DNA of 64,000 nt from Calidifontibacillus erzurumensis. GTDB lineage: Bacteria; Bacillota; Bacilli; Bacillales; Bacillaceae_J. Positions 46,060 to 55,468 of the stretch are shown one piece after another. Location: NCBI RefSeq assembly GCF_013303125.1, contig NZ_JABTTE010000011.1, positions 1-64,000 of the forward strand, read 5' to 3'. A program made the translations under genes and the position numbers. The notes below the pieces were generated by a model, which saw only the letters and a program-made list of their open reading frames with translations, did not search any database and was not told where the DNA came from. Position 1 is the stretch's first letter. The number at the start of each line of letters is the position of its first letter.

Positions 46060-47796
46060 ATGAATTGGAAACAGCATTATGAACGATGGGCAACATTTGA
46101 ACATTTAGAAACAGAGCTTAAACAAATTTTGAATGATAAAAAAGATGATGAAAAATGGCTTGAAGATGGCTTTTATAAAAATTTAGAGTTTGGAACTGGC
46201 GGGATGAGAGGAGAAATTGGTCCCGGCACAAATCGAATGAACATTTATACGATCCGTAAAGCTGCGGAAGGGTTGGCAAGGTATATTGAGAGTGCGGGGG
46301 AGGAGGCCAAGGCCCGCGGTGTTGTCATTTCTTATGATTGCCGCCATAAATCACCGGAATTTGCAATGGAAGCGGCTAAAACTTTAGGATACCATGGCAT
46401 TCAAACATATGTATTTGACGAATTGCGGCCGACCCCGGAATTGTCTTTTGCAGTAAGACATTTAAATGCTTATTCAGGAATAATGGTTACGGCAAGCCAT
46501 AATCCACCGGAATACAATGGGTTTAAAGTGTACGGCTCAGATGGTTGCCAATTACCGCCGGGTCCTGCTGACGAAGTTATTGCAAAAGTGAATGAAGTTG
46601 ACAATGAGTTGGAAATTCCTGTCGTAAGCGAAGAAGAGCTTAAAGCGAAAGGTCTTTTACATATTATTGGGGAAGAAATTGATAAAGCTTATATTGAGAA
46701 GGTAAAAACAATTTCTTTAAATCCAGAGTTGTTTGTAGAAAATAATGTGAAAGTTGTGTTTACTCCGCTTCACGGAACTGCAAATAAGCCGGTTCGTGCT
46801 GCACTTCAAGCATTAGGTTTTAAAAATGTTACTGTGGTTGAGGCACAAGAGAAGCCGGATCCGAACTTTTCAACAGTGAAATCACCGAATCCAGAAGAGC
46901 ATGCAGCTTTTGAATTAGCGATAAAAGAAGGCGCAAAGGTTGAAGCGGATTTATTGATTGGTACAGACCCAGATGCAGATCGGTTAGGTATTGCCGTGAA
47001 AAATAAAGACGGCCAGTATGAAATTTTAACCGGAAACCAAACGGGGGGACTATTGCTTCACTATTTATTATCACAGAAAAAAGAAAAAGGCATTCTTCCA
47101 AACAATGGGATTGTTTTGAAAACGATCGTTACGTCTGAGTTCGGTCGGGCCATTGCAGAAGATTTTGGAATGGCAATTGTGGATACTTTAACAGGCTTTA
47201 AATTTATCGGAGAAAAAATTAAAGAATATGAAGAAAGCGGAGAGTATTCGTTCCAATTTGGCTATGAAGAAAGCTATGGTTATTTAATCGGTGATTTTGC
47301 CCGCGATAAAGATGCTGTTCAGGCAGCTGTTTTTGCAGTAGAAGTTGCTTCTTATTATAAAAAGCAAGGGAAAACTTTGTATGATGCGCTCCTTGATTTA
47401 TATGCGAAATATGGATTTTATCGTGAGGGCTTAAAATCATTAACATTGAAAGGAAAAGAAGGAGCGGAAAAAATCGAAGGCATCTTGGCTCAATTCCGCA
47501 ATAATCCTCCAACGGAAATAGGGAATTTAAAAATTGTCTTAATTGAAGATTATTTATCGCGTCAAAAAAGATTTATCGCTGAAAAAGAGCGGATTGAACA
47601 AATCGACCTACCAAAGTCAAATGTCTTAAAGTATGTGCTGGAAGACGGCTCTTGGATTTGCATGCGTCCATCAGGAACAGAACCGAAAGTAAAATTTTAC
47701 TTCGGCGTAAAAGGAACAACCATAACGAACAGCACAGAAAAATTAGAAACAATAAGCAACGATTTCATGAATCGAATCGAACAGCTGTTGAAATAA
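46060..47796 (+). CDS. pgcA: Phosphoglucomutase / phosphomannomutase
   Basis: This 578-residue four-domain alpha-D-phosphohexomutase has the catalytic phosphoserine loop [17 protein letters not shown] (near residue 145), the metal loop TDPDADRLG (near residue 305) and the sugar loop [13 protein letters not shown]. It interconverts glucose 6- and 1-phosphate for teichoic-acid and glycolipid synthesis. GAGGAGG lies 9 nt before ATG 46060. It matches Bacillus PgcA in length. Confidence 0.94.
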   Translation: MNWKQHYERWATFEHLETELKQILNDKKDDEKWLEDGFYKNLEFGTGGMRGEIGPGTNRMNIYTIRKAAEGLARYIESAGEEAKARGVVISYDCRHKSPEFAMEAAKTLGYHGIQTYVFDELRPTPELSFAVRHLNAYSGIMVTASHNPPEYNGFKVYGSDGCQLPPGPADEVIAKVNEVDNELEIPVVSEEELKAKGLLHIIGEEIDKAYIEKVKTISLNPELFVENNVKVVFTPLHGTANKPVRAALQALGFKNVTVVEAQEKPDPNFSTVKSPNPEEHAAFELAIKEGAKVEADLLIGTDPDADRLGIAVKNKDGQYEILTGNQTGGLLLHYLLSQKKEKGILPNNGIVLKTIVTSEFGRAIAEDFGMAIVDTLTGFKFIGEKIKEYEESGEYSFQFGYEESYGYLIGDFARDKDAVQAAVFAVEVASYYKKQGKTLYDALLDLYAKYGFYREGLKSLTLKGKEGAEKIEGILAQFRNNPPTEIGNLKIVLIEDYLSRQKRFIAEKERIEQIDLPKSNVLKYVLEDGSWICMRPSGTEPKVKFYFGVKGTTITNSTEKLETISNDFMNRIEQLLK

Positions 47797-48030
47797 GGTG
47801 CCGGAGAAGGTACCGGAGACGGTGCAGTAGAGGGGTCAGGCACCTACGGGTAGATGGTGCCGGAGAAGGTGCCGGAGATGGTGCAGTAGAGGGGTCAGGC
47901 ACCTGCCGGTAGATGGTGCCGGAGATGGTACTGGAGAGGGGTCAGGCACCCACAGGCAGATGGTATCGGAGGAGAGCCTGACCCGCACCCTCAGATGGTG
48001 CCAGAGAAGTGCCTGGCACTTCTCTGGCAC
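47797..48030. repeat. GC-rich tandem repeats ending in a perfect palindrome
   Basis: Two full 59-bp units start with GGTGCCGGAGAAGGT and contain GAGGGGTCAGGCACCT; shorter variants follow. The array closes with GTGCCAGAGAAGTGCC-T-GGCACTTCTCTGGCAC arms (47998-48013 and 48015-48030), a perfect 16-bp palindrome followed by TTTTAATG that can end both convergent transcripts. Its base composition is much richer in GC than its surroundings. Confidence 0.8.
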
Positions 48031-48032
48031 TT

Positions 48033-48383
48033 TTAATGATATGTGATTGTAAAAGTGGCTTCTTCTGTTTTTATGGAAATATGGTTTGGGTTTACATGCG
48101 TATGCAATTTATCGGTTAAAGGAATTTCATAAAGGTCATACGGAATTTGTTCATATTGACCATCGGATGTACTAATTTTTCCTTTTCCTTTCAATCGCAA
48201 GACATAAGGAGAGACATATCCGTCAATCGTTGGCGGTCTTTCATGTAAAGCAGCACTGCTTAACGTCATTGTTGTCACGTCTACGTCCCGATTCATTTCT
48301 TTTTTAATTTGAATTACTTTGCCATTCAGCTGATTTAAGGTTTTTTCCAGCTCCAAATCATCTTCCGTTGGTTTCCTGTGCAT
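48033..48383 (-). CDS. Conserved hypothetical protein
   Basis: The 116 residues comprise a charged helical N-terminus (EDDLELEKTLNQLNGKVIQIKKEMN) and a beta-rich C-terminal half (YVSPYVLRLKGKGKIST; HISIKTEEATFTITYH). AGAGGTG-type ribosome sequence precedes ATG 48383. The C-terminal part has a loosely alpha-crystallin-like strand pattern, but I do not recognise the family. Confidence 0.65.
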   Translation of the reverse strand: MHRKPTEDDLELEKTLNQLNGKVIQIKKEMNRDVDVTTMTLSSAALHERPPTIDGYVSPYVLRLKGKGKISTSDGQYEQIPYDLYEIPLTDKLHTHVNPNHISIKTEEATFTITYH

Positions 48384-48494
48384 TTACTTTCACCTCTATA
48401 AATAGACTTCCCAGTGTGCAAAAACATTATTTGTTGATTCAAAAAAACTAACCAAAATTTACATGAAATTTGGCACTAAGAAAAAAATGAAAAA

Positions 48495-48526
48495 GGAAGG
48501 TATTGCTATACGCTAAAATACCTTCC
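48495..48526 (-). terminator. Terminator
   Basis: GGAAGGTATT and AATACCTTCC form a perfect 10-bp stem; on the minus strand it is followed by TTTTTCATTTTTTT. It ends the yhdB-like gene. Confidence 0.85.
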
Positions 48527-48589
48527 TAAACAAGTATGATTGTATATTTTTTAACAGTTTTATCATACTAAAAACAAAACATTAAAAAT

Positions 48590-48832
48590 CTAACCATAAA
48601 TGGAAAGGGAAGATGATGGAACAGTTGATAAGGCATGGTCTACATATGTTAATAAGTGGTGAGCTTTATTTTCAATTTCACTATAATCGCGGCTGAAATT
48701 ACATGCATGGAGAAAATGTTCAATTTTTTTGGACAAAAAGTCATCTTTTGTCCGTACCATTAAAATCAAAAGATTGTCCCATTCGCCTCTGTTCATGTAA
48801 AACAAAGCCTTATCATAATCGAGAATATCCAT
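48590..48832 (-). CDS. YhdB-like small protein
   Basis: 80 residues, helical, with LDYDKALFYMNRGEWDNLLILM and FSRDYSEIENKAHHLLTYVDHAL. Length, and the position next to spoVR, fit Bacillus YhdB, whose gene is also near spoVR. AAAGGAGAA lies 7 nt before the ATG. Function unknown; the assignment is from resemblance and neighbourhood. Confidence 0.62.
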   Translation of the reverse strand: MDILDYDKALFYMNRGEWDNLLILMVRTKDDFLSKKIEHFLHACNFSRDYSEIENKAHHLLTYVDHALSTVPSSSLSIYG

Positions 48833-48954
48833 AAATCATTCTCCTTTCGAAGAATTACGTTTAGTTTATGAAAAAAAATATGTTTTACACGTACTGAACC
48901 GGGAGTAAAAGTTTACAGTTAAAAAATTGTGGTATTTGAATAAATCTTGCAAAA

Positions 48955-49175
48955 AGGTACGATCTACGGGACTTTAACAACGATATCATTGGGAAAATTC
49001 CACACCTAAACGTTTTTATTACCGGACCTAAAACAGAAAAAATTACGGAATTATGTTGAAATAATGGATCTAAAGCTAATAAGTCTGGATCTAAAGTTGT
49101 TATGTCCGTACCTTCATATTGTTAACTCCGGACTTAATGCCATTCCCTTTGGGTCTAACGAAAACAAGCTGGAAC
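48955..49175. repeat. Degenerate ~21-bp tandem repeats
   Basis: Units resemble GGATCTAAAG-(9-11 nt)-TCCG; the clearest are at about 49065-49085 and 49086-49106, with weaker copies on both sides. The array lies between the yhdB-like gene and spoVR, and carries no ORF. The remaining intergenic bases to 49268 show nothing further. Confidence 0.5.
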
Positions 49176-49268
49176 ACGAAATTACAAAAACAAGAAAAAA
49201 TTAATAAACCAACCTTCTATTTCCATAAAGTTTAAATATTGAGCAAAATTCAAATAACACTCACAAAA

Positions 49269-49303
49269 AAGAGCTATCCGATCATGGAAGCTCTTTCTTT
49301 TTT
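49269..49303. terminator. Hairpin, probable terminator
   Basis: AAGAGCT and AGCTCTT pair over 13 nt, followed by TCTTTTTT. No gene directly precedes it on the plus strand, so its transcript is unclear. Confidence 0.6.
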
Positions 49304-49439
49304 CCCCTTTTTACTGCATTCGTTTTCATCAAATGACGACCATTCTCATAAATTTACAGAAAGAAGCAAAATTGCTTTTTCCGTTAAAGAAAGTTCATTT
49401 AGCGGATAATAAAGCAGCTTCAGAAAAGGGGAGATGAAA

Positions 49440-50861
49440 ATGGCGAAAACTGACCATGAAGCGTTGCGTTATGCGATTGATGAAATTACAGAAATTGCGA
49501 AAGGGTTTGGCTTAGATTTTTATCCAATGCGCTATGAAATTTGTCCTGCTGATATAATCTATACATTCGGTTCTTATGGAATGCCAACCCGATTTTCCCA
49601 TTGGAGCTTTGGGAAGCAATTTCACAAAATGAAACTTCATTATGATTTAGGATTAAGCAAAATATATGAGCTTGTCATAAATTCAAATCCTTGCTATGCA
49701 TTTTTATTAAATACGAATAGTTTGATTCAAAATAAATTAATTGTTGCACACGTTTTGGCTCATTGTGATTTCTTCAAAAATAATATCCGTTTCAGCAACA
49801 CGAAAAGAGATATGGTTGAAAGCATGGCTGCAACAGCAGAACGGATTAAACGTTATGAGCTTCAATACGGAAGATATGAAGTTGAAAAATTTTTAGATGC
49901 AGTACTCGCTATCCAAGAGCATATCGATCCTTCTTTATTAAGGCCAAAACTTTCGTGGACGATTGAAGATACTTTTGTTGAAATTGACGATGATGAGCAA
50001 GTAAAACGAACGCCGTATGATGATTTATGGAGCTTGGATGACCGAAATACAAAGAAAGAACGGCCGAAAAGAAAAGAGAAACGTTTTCCGCCGCAGCCGG
50101 AAAAGGACCTATTATTATTTATTGAAGAATATAGCCGGGAACTTGATGAGTGGCAGCGCGACATTTTAACGATGATGCGTGAAGAAATGTTATATTTCTG
50201 GCCACAACTGGAAACGAAGATTATGAATGAAGGATGGGCTTCATACTGGCATGCCCGCATTATCCGTGAATTAGATTTAACTTCAGATGAAGCTATCGAA
50301 TTTGCAAAATTGAATGCCAGCGTTGTGCAACCATCTAGAACTTCTATTAATCCTTATTATCTTGGGTTAAAAATATTTGAAGATATTGAAGAGCGTTATA
50401 ACAATCCTACCGAAGAAATGAAAAAGTTTGGCGTAAAGCCGGGATCAGGCCGGGAAAAAATATTTGAAGTGCGTGAAGTTGAATCCGACATTTCATTTAT
50501 ACGCAATTATTTAACGAAAGATTTAGTGGAACGAGAAGACTTGTATTTATTCCAAAAACAAGGAAAAGATTACAAAATTGTTGATAAAAACTGGGAAAAT
50601 GTACGTGACCAACTTGTGAATATGCGTGTAAATGGCGGTTTCCCTTATGTAACCGTCAATGATGGTGATTATTTGAAAAACGGAGAACTATATTTAAAAC
50701 ATTGGTATGAAGGAATTGAACTTGATATAAAATATTTGGAAAAAGTCTTGCCGTATATTTATCAGTTATGGGGACGCCCAGTGCATATGGAAACCGTCGT
50801 TGAAAATAAACCGATTTTATTCTCTTATGATGGAAAAACAGTCCATCGGAAATATTTGTAA
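49440..50861 (+). CDS. spoVR: Stage V sporulation protein R
   Basis: GGGGAG at 49427-49432 favours ATG 49440, two codons inside the longest frame, giving 473 residues. The SpoVR family signature is seen in [42 protein letters not shown] and [13 protein letters not shown]. SpoVR is needed for spore cortex formation and works with PrkA and YhbH, both encoded in this window but tens of kilobases away. Confidence 0.96.
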   Translation: MAKTDHEALRYAIDEITEIAKGFGLDFYPMRYEICPADIIYTFGSYGMPTRFSHWSFGKQFHKMKLHYDLGLSKIYELVINSNPCYAFLLNTNSLIQNKLIVAHVLAHCDFFKNNIRFSNTKRDMVESMAATAERIKRYELQYGRYEVEKFLDAVLAIQEHIDPSLLRPKLSWTIEDTFVEIDDDEQVKRTPYDDLWSLDDRNTKKERPKRKEKRFPPQPEKDLLLFIEEYSRELDEWQRDILTMMREEMLYFWPQLETKIMNEGWASYWHARIIRELDLTSDEAIEFAKLNASVVQPSRTSINPYYLGLKIFEDIEERYNNPTEEMKKFGVKPGSGREKIFEVREVESDISFIRNYLTKDLVEREDLYLFQKQGKDYKIVDKNWENVRDQLVNMRVNGGFPYVTVNDGDYLKNGELYLKHWYEGIELDIKYLEKVLPYIYQLWGRPVHMETVVENKPILFSYDGKTVHRKYL

Positions 50862-50955
50862 AATATTGAGTTTTTAATTGCCGACATCGGATAATATTTG
50901 CAAATCACAGCCGTTTCGGTCTAGTTGCTTCAAAAAATCTGCCTACATTCTTAAC

Positions 50956-51011
50956 GGGGCTGTCCGAAAAGCTTTGGCTGTTCAAAAAAATTTCCACCTT
51001 TCGGACACCCC
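50956..51011. terminator. Hairpin terminator-like
   Basis: GGGGCTGTCCGAAA and TTTCGGACACCCC pair with one mismatch over a ~29-nt loop, about 95 nt after spoVR. There is no long T-tract. Confidence 0.55.
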
Positions 51012-51090
51012 ACCGAAGTTAAAAATTTAAATTTATCAAAATATTCAATATAATGAAAGTTGTAACGGAACAAAAAAGGTTGTGATTGAT

Positions 51091-51885
51091 ATGTGTTTAA
51101 TATTGTTTGCCTATAAAATGCATCCAAAATACAAATTAATCGTTGCGGCTAATCGTGATGAATTTTATGAAAGAAAGACGGCATCCGCTCATTTTTGGCA
51201 TGACCATCCTGAAGTGCTTGCAGGGCGTGATTTGGAAAAAATGGGTACATGGATGGGCGTTAATAAAAATGGACGCTTTGCAGCTGTAACAAACTATCGG
51301 AATCCTAAAGAAAATATGATTGGAAAACGTTCGCGGGGAGAGCTTGTAAAAAATTTCTTAATTACCGATATCAAACCGGTAGATTATCTGGAGACATTAG
51401 CGAAAAAGAAGGATGAGTACCCGGGGTTTAATTTGCTTGTTGGAGCTTCAGAGGAGCTTTATTATTTTTCAAATGTAACAAATAGATATTCAAAGGTTGA
51501 ACAAGGTTTGTATGGCTTGAGCAACCATCTACTTAATACTGATTGGCCTAAAGTTCGCCAAGGAAAAGAGATGTTAAGCAAAATCATAATGGACCAACAG
51601 CATGTAACCTCAAAAACTGAAGCAACAAAAAAAGAAGAAGAGCTGATTGAAAGACTTCTTCATATGCTTCAAAATTGCGATATAGCGCCTGACGACCAGC
51701 TGCCAAACACTGGTATATCATTGGAAATGGAACGAATGCTTTCACCAATTTTTATAAAAAGTGAAAACTATGGAACAAGAAGCTCGAGCATATTGCTCGT
51801 GAAAGAATCAGAAATGATCTTTCACGAGAGGGTTTATTCCAACCCGGACCAATCAGACAACCATTTTCAAATTAGGCTCATATAA
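51091..51885 (+). CDS. NRDE/TANGO2-family protein
   Basis: 264 residues from ATG 51091; start chosen because the family begins Met-Cys-Leu-Ile with an invariant second-position Cys. The N-terminus MCLILFAYK, AANRDEFYERKTASAHFW and GTWMGVNKNGRFAAVTNYR match the NRDE (DUF833) family. Bacterial members have been linked with heme handling and eukaryotic TANGO2 with secretion and lipid or heme homeostasis; role here unknown. Confidence 0.87.
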   Translation: MCLILFAYKMHPKYKLIVAANRDEFYERKTASAHFWHDHPEVLAGRDLEKMGTWMGVNKNGRFAAVTNYRNPKENMIGKRSRGELVKNFLITDIKPVDYLETLAKKKDEYPGFNLLVGASEELYYFSNVTNRYSKVEQGLYGLSNHLLNTDWPKVRQGKEMLSKIIMDQQHVTSKTEATKKEEELIERLLHMLQNCDIAPDDQLPNTGISLEMERMLSPIFIKSENYGTRSSSILLVKESEMIFHERVYSNPDQSDNHFQIRLI

Positions 51886-51954
51886 TATTTCTGAATGTTT
51901 TTTTGTTCCAATGTTTCCAAAACTATAACATCCTAAACAAATAAAACCATGGTG

Positions 51955-52320
51955 AATCATTTGTTTTTGTACCGCTGGTTAGAATTTCAAATGATCAGCC
52001 AAGACCGTGAAAAACAAACATTTTTAGCCGATTCTTAGAAACCTCAAATGAACGGCCAAGACCATGAAAAAACAAACATTTTTGAGTTGATGCTTAGAAA
52101 CCTCAAATGAACGGCCAAGACCATGAAAAAACAAACATTTTTGAGTTGATGCTTAGAAACCTCAAATGAACGGCCAAGACCATAAATGATCAAACGTTTT
52201 TGAGCCATGCTTAGAAATTTCAAATGAACTGAAAAGACCATGGTGTATCAAACGTTTATGTGCCGCTGTTTAGAAGTTTCAAATAAATTGAAGAGAGCTA
52301 TGATGTATCGAATGTTTTGA
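51955..52320. repeat. ~59-bp tandem repeats (about six units)
   Basis: Units start CTTAGAAACCTCAAATGAAC and contain GGCCAAGACCATGAAA and ACAAACATTTTTGAG. Starts are near 51977, 52034, 52093, 52152, 52210 and 52268. The units at 52034 and 52093 are almost identical, while outer units are degenerate. The array fills the intergenic region between the TANGO2-like and CDF genes. Confidence 0.8.
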
Positions 52321-52373
52321 ATCGCCAAATCCAAAGGACCTACTTCCAACTTGAATTGGACATGCATCCCTCA

Positions 52374-53252
52374 TTAGGCCGGTTCAACATGGACATGAAC
52401 ATCGAATACATCATGTTCTTTTTTTAATTTAATTTCAACTTCAGTCGAAATGTCATGGGCTAGTTTTAACGGCAAATTGGCATTAACAAGAATGACGATA
52501 TCAACAACTGCATTCGATCCATAATTTCTTGCACGGATTTCTTTGACACCGACAACGCCTTTAATATTGGAAATCGTATCTTTATAATCTTCAATTAACT
52601 TTTCGTCAAATCCATCGGTTAAGCTATGAGACGTATCAATAAAAATTTCCCAAGCTGTTTTACAAATCAGAAAGCCGACAATTAGCGCTGCAAGCGGGTC
52701 TAGCCAAGCAAGGTTAAATTGGGAACCGATAATACCAACTGCGGTTCCAACACTAACCCAAGCATCCGATAAATTATCTTTGGCTGCGGCCATGACAGCT
52801 TGGCTGTTTATCTTTTTCCCTAATCTTTTATTATATAGATATACAATGTACATGACGAAAGCGCTTCCTAAGCCTGTCCAAGCTGCAAGTACGTCTGGTG
52901 CTTCCTCTTTTCCTTCAAACATCGTTGTAACAGCCGCAAAAAGCACTTGCAGACCAACCGTCATCATAATAAAAGAGGCCACCATAGAAGCAACAGTTTC
53001 AGATTTCCAATGTCCGTAACGGTGATTTTTGTCAGCTGGTTTTTGGGAAAATTTCAGACCAATGAGTACTGCAACGGAAGCAATAATATCGGTGCTATTA
53101 TTAAAACCATCTGCTTTTAATGCTTCCGAATTTGTTAAAAATCCGATTAATAATTTCAGCGAAGCCAATATTAAATAGGCGATAATGCTGATGATTGCAC
53201 CGCGCTCGCCCATTTTTAACTCATTGATCCGTTCTTGTTGTTGCTCCATCAT
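52374..53252 (-). CDS. CDF-family divalent cation exporter
   Basis: About 292 residues from ATG 53252 (GGAGGTTTCA upstream); a longer frame upstream is unsupported. Six membrane helices with metal-site residues in SEALKADGFNNSTD and AKDNLSDAWVS, followed by a cytosolic ZT-dimer domain ending VFDVHVHVEPA. It exports Zn, Mn or a similar ion in exchange for protons. The ADGFNNSTD type resembles Bacillus MneP/MneS manganese exporters, which is inference. Confidence 0.88.
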   Translation of the reverse strand: MMEQQQERINELKMGERGAIISIIAYLILASLKLLIGFLTNSEALKADGFNNSTDIIASVAVLIGLKFSQKPADKNHRYGHWKSETVASMVASFIMMTVGLQVLFAAVTTMFEGKEEAPDVLAAWTGLGSAFVMYIVYLYNKRLGKKINSQAVMAAAKDNLSDAWVSVGTAVGIIGSQFNLAWLDPLAALIVGFLICKTAWEIFIDTSHSLTDGFDEKLIEDYKDTISNIKGVVGVKEIRARNYGSNAVVDIVILVNANLPLKLAHDISTEVEIKLKKEHDVFDVHVHVEPA

Positions 53253-53481
53253 TGAAACCTCCATTAATTCTTCAAATAAAATAGTAACTCTTTTTTTTAT
53301 AATTTTCCATATCATCCAAAAAAATGAGCAGTTCCTGTTGAACGAATCGAATAAAATGGTTCTTTTCGTACTAATCATTCCAACACTTAAAATTATAAAA
53401 TTTTGACAATTTTTGAATTTGGTTTTACTTCTACGAATATAAAGTGTATAATGGACTTAGTCTGGTAATGGGGGGATCATA

Positions 53482-54291
53482 TTGAATTCAGATGCTAGTC
53501 AAATCGAACTTTTTGAAGAGTGGCTATTACATCAAGAGAAATCTCCTAACACAATCAACACGTATAAAAGTGCGATTCAAAAACTTAGTAATTGGTTGAA
53601 AATGCGAGATCGAAGTTTGGAAAAACTTACACATGATGATGTTCAAGCTTATATGGAAGATCTTGAAGAGGAAGGAAAGAGTGCGACGACGATTGATAAA
53701 ATTTATGCAACAATCCGTGTATTTGCACAATATTTAAATCAACCAGAGATTGTCGCCAATATTAAGCGCAAGGAAAAGGAAAAAAATATTTACCAGACTG
53801 TTCCTGAGTTTTTAAAGGAAGAGGAACGTATAAAACTATTAAGGGAAGTTGAAAAAGACAACGATTTACGAAACACTGCAATTGTTTATATGCTTTTATA
53901 TACAGGAGTTAGACTATCTGAATTGTGCAAATTAGACAGAAGCGATATTGTAATTTCTGGTCAAATCGGCACAGTTACAGTCAATAACCACCATGGTGGG
54001 AAGAAAAGAACTGTACCAATTCCGAAAGATGCCCTCAAAATTTTAAAAAGCTATCTAGATACATTTCCAAAAAATTATGAAGGGCCGCTCTTTATTTCAA
54101 AACAAAATAACCGCTTAACAACGCGATCTATCCAATACATGTTAGAAAAATATAATATCAATCCCCATAAATTGCGCCATACATTTTGCCGTGATTTGAT
54201 TGAAAAAGGGTTGGATATTGCAGTTGTTGCTCAATTAGCGGGACATAATGATATAAATATTACAAAAAGATATATAATAAAAGGAGCTTAA
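53482..54291 (+). CDS. Tyrosine recombinase, stand-alone
   Basis: 269 residues from TTG 53482. An N-terminal SAM-like DNA-binding domain (EEWLLHQEKSPNTINTYKSAI) is followed by a catalytic domain with Arg in TGVRLSEL, Lys in GGKKRTVPIP, HKLRHTF (His, Arg), LAGHNDI (His) and Tyr in TKRYI. The protein ends only five residues after the Tyr, shorter than XerC/XerD, which have about 20 more. No attachment sites or element were found next to it. Confidence 0.87.
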   Translation: MNSDASQIELFEEWLLHQEKSPNTINTYKSAIQKLSNWLKMRDRSLEKLTHDDVQAYMEDLEEEGKSATTIDKIYATIRVFAQYLNQPEIVANIKRKEKEKNIYQTVPEFLKEEERIKLLREVEKDNDLRNTAIVYMLLYTGVRLSELCKLDRSDIVISGQIGTVTVNNHHGGKKRTVPIPKDALKILKSYLDTFPKNYEGPLFISKQNNRLTTRSIQYMLEKYNINPHKLRHTFCRDLIEKGLDIAVVAQLAGHNDINITKRYIIKGA

Positions 54292-54502
54292 TTATTTTTT
54301 TGTGATACACTCGGTTCCTTTGTCTTATAAATTGCGAAAAATTAGAAAAAAAGCACATGTTTGGCAGCTTCGCTATCGTGGTGGAGCTGCCTTTTTATAT
54401 TGTAAACTGCATTGTAAAAAGCTATGATTAATGTAAAATAATTGATAATAAAAACATTGAGATAAATATAGTGGGGATATTGTTTATTGCGGGGTGTTAC
54501 AA

Positions 54503-55396
54503 TTGGATATTCGACATTTAGAATATTTTGCGGAGGTTGCCAAGCATTTAAGTTTCACGAAGGCGGCATCGACTTTACATATTTCTCAGCCGTCATTAAG
54601 CAAGGCGATTCAAAATTTAGAAGGGGAGTTAGGTGTACCGTTATTTTATCGGTCTCCAAAACAATTGGAACTAACCGATGCAGGGAAAGCGGTATTAATG
54701 AATGCAAAAAACGTTTTAGAGGCCTTTTATAACTTAACATCTGAGCTGACTGAAATTGCGGAATTAAAAAAAGGAGAAATTCGAATTGGCATACCGCCGA
54801 TCATGGGAGCTGCTTTTTTTTCAAAATTAATTAGCCAATATAAAGAAATTTACCCTTTAGTTGACATTATTTTGTCTGAAGTAGGTTCAAAAGTAATTAA
54901 AGATGGCGTTGAAAATGGTTCTTTAGATATTGGGCTTATTTGTAATGCATCGATTAAAAACGATAGTTTTGAAGTTATTAATTTATTAAAAGATCCTTTA
55001 ATGGTAATTGTTCATAAAGATCATCCATTATCTAAAGATGAGGTTATCGATTTTATCCAATTGGAGCATGAACCGTTTATTTTATATAGAAAAGATTTTT
55101 CGCTGTACGATCGTATTTTAGATGTTTGCCATAAATATGAATTTACACCGAATATTGTGTGTGAAACATCGCAAAAAGATTTCATCATCGAAATGGTTGG
55201 CGCTAAACTTGGCATTGCTTTACTTCCAAGCAAAATATGCCAAAACATTCAAAATGAAAAAATTGTTGGAATTCCTTTTGAATGCCCAGAAGTCTTTTTG
55301 GAATTAGGGATGATTTGGAAAAAAAATAAATACCAATCTTTTGCTGTCCGCGAATTTATTGCATTAGCTAAAAAAAGGACAGAACAATCGTTATAA
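54503..55396 (+). CDS. LysR-family transcriptional regulator
   Basis: 297 residues from TTG 54503 (MDIRHLEYF). The winged helix-turn-helix is in HLSFTKAASTLHISQPSLSKAIQNLEGELGVPLF; the rest is a periplasmic-binding-like effector domain. It is convergent with the malate synthase gene and shares its terminator; its target is not shown by the sequence. The effector is unknown. Confidence 0.9.
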   Translation: MDIRHLEYFAEVAKHLSFTKAASTLHISQPSLSKAIQNLEGELGVPLFYRSPKQLELTDAGKAVLMNAKNVLEAFYNLTSELTEIAELKKGEIRIGIPPIMGAAFFSKLISQYKEIYPLVDIILSEVGSKVIKDGVENGSLDIGLICNASIKNDSFEVINLLKDPLMVIVHKDHPLSKDEVIDFIQLEHEPFILYRKDFSLYDRILDVCHKYEFTPNIVCETSQKDFIIEMVGAKLGIALLPSKICQNIQNEKIVGIPFECPEVFLELGMIWKKNKYQSFAVREFIALAKKRTEQSL

Positions 55397-55401
55397 AAAT
55401 A

Positions 55402-55454
55402 AATTCCATAAACCGATTATCGTAAAAGATTAATCAGTTTATGGAATTTTTTGT
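55402..55454. terminator. Bidirectional terminator
   Basis: AATTCCATAAAC and GTTTATGGAATT form a perfect 12-bp stem with T-tracts on both strands, between the convergent lysR and glcB genes. Confidence 0.9.
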
Positions 55455-55468
55455 TATATACTTTTTAT

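Noticed and set aside
51955-52320. Possible CRISPR array
   Set aside because: Units are directly adjacent with no unique spacers, they decay outwards, and no cas genes are near. The same holds for the repeats at 48955-49175 and 34800-35155.
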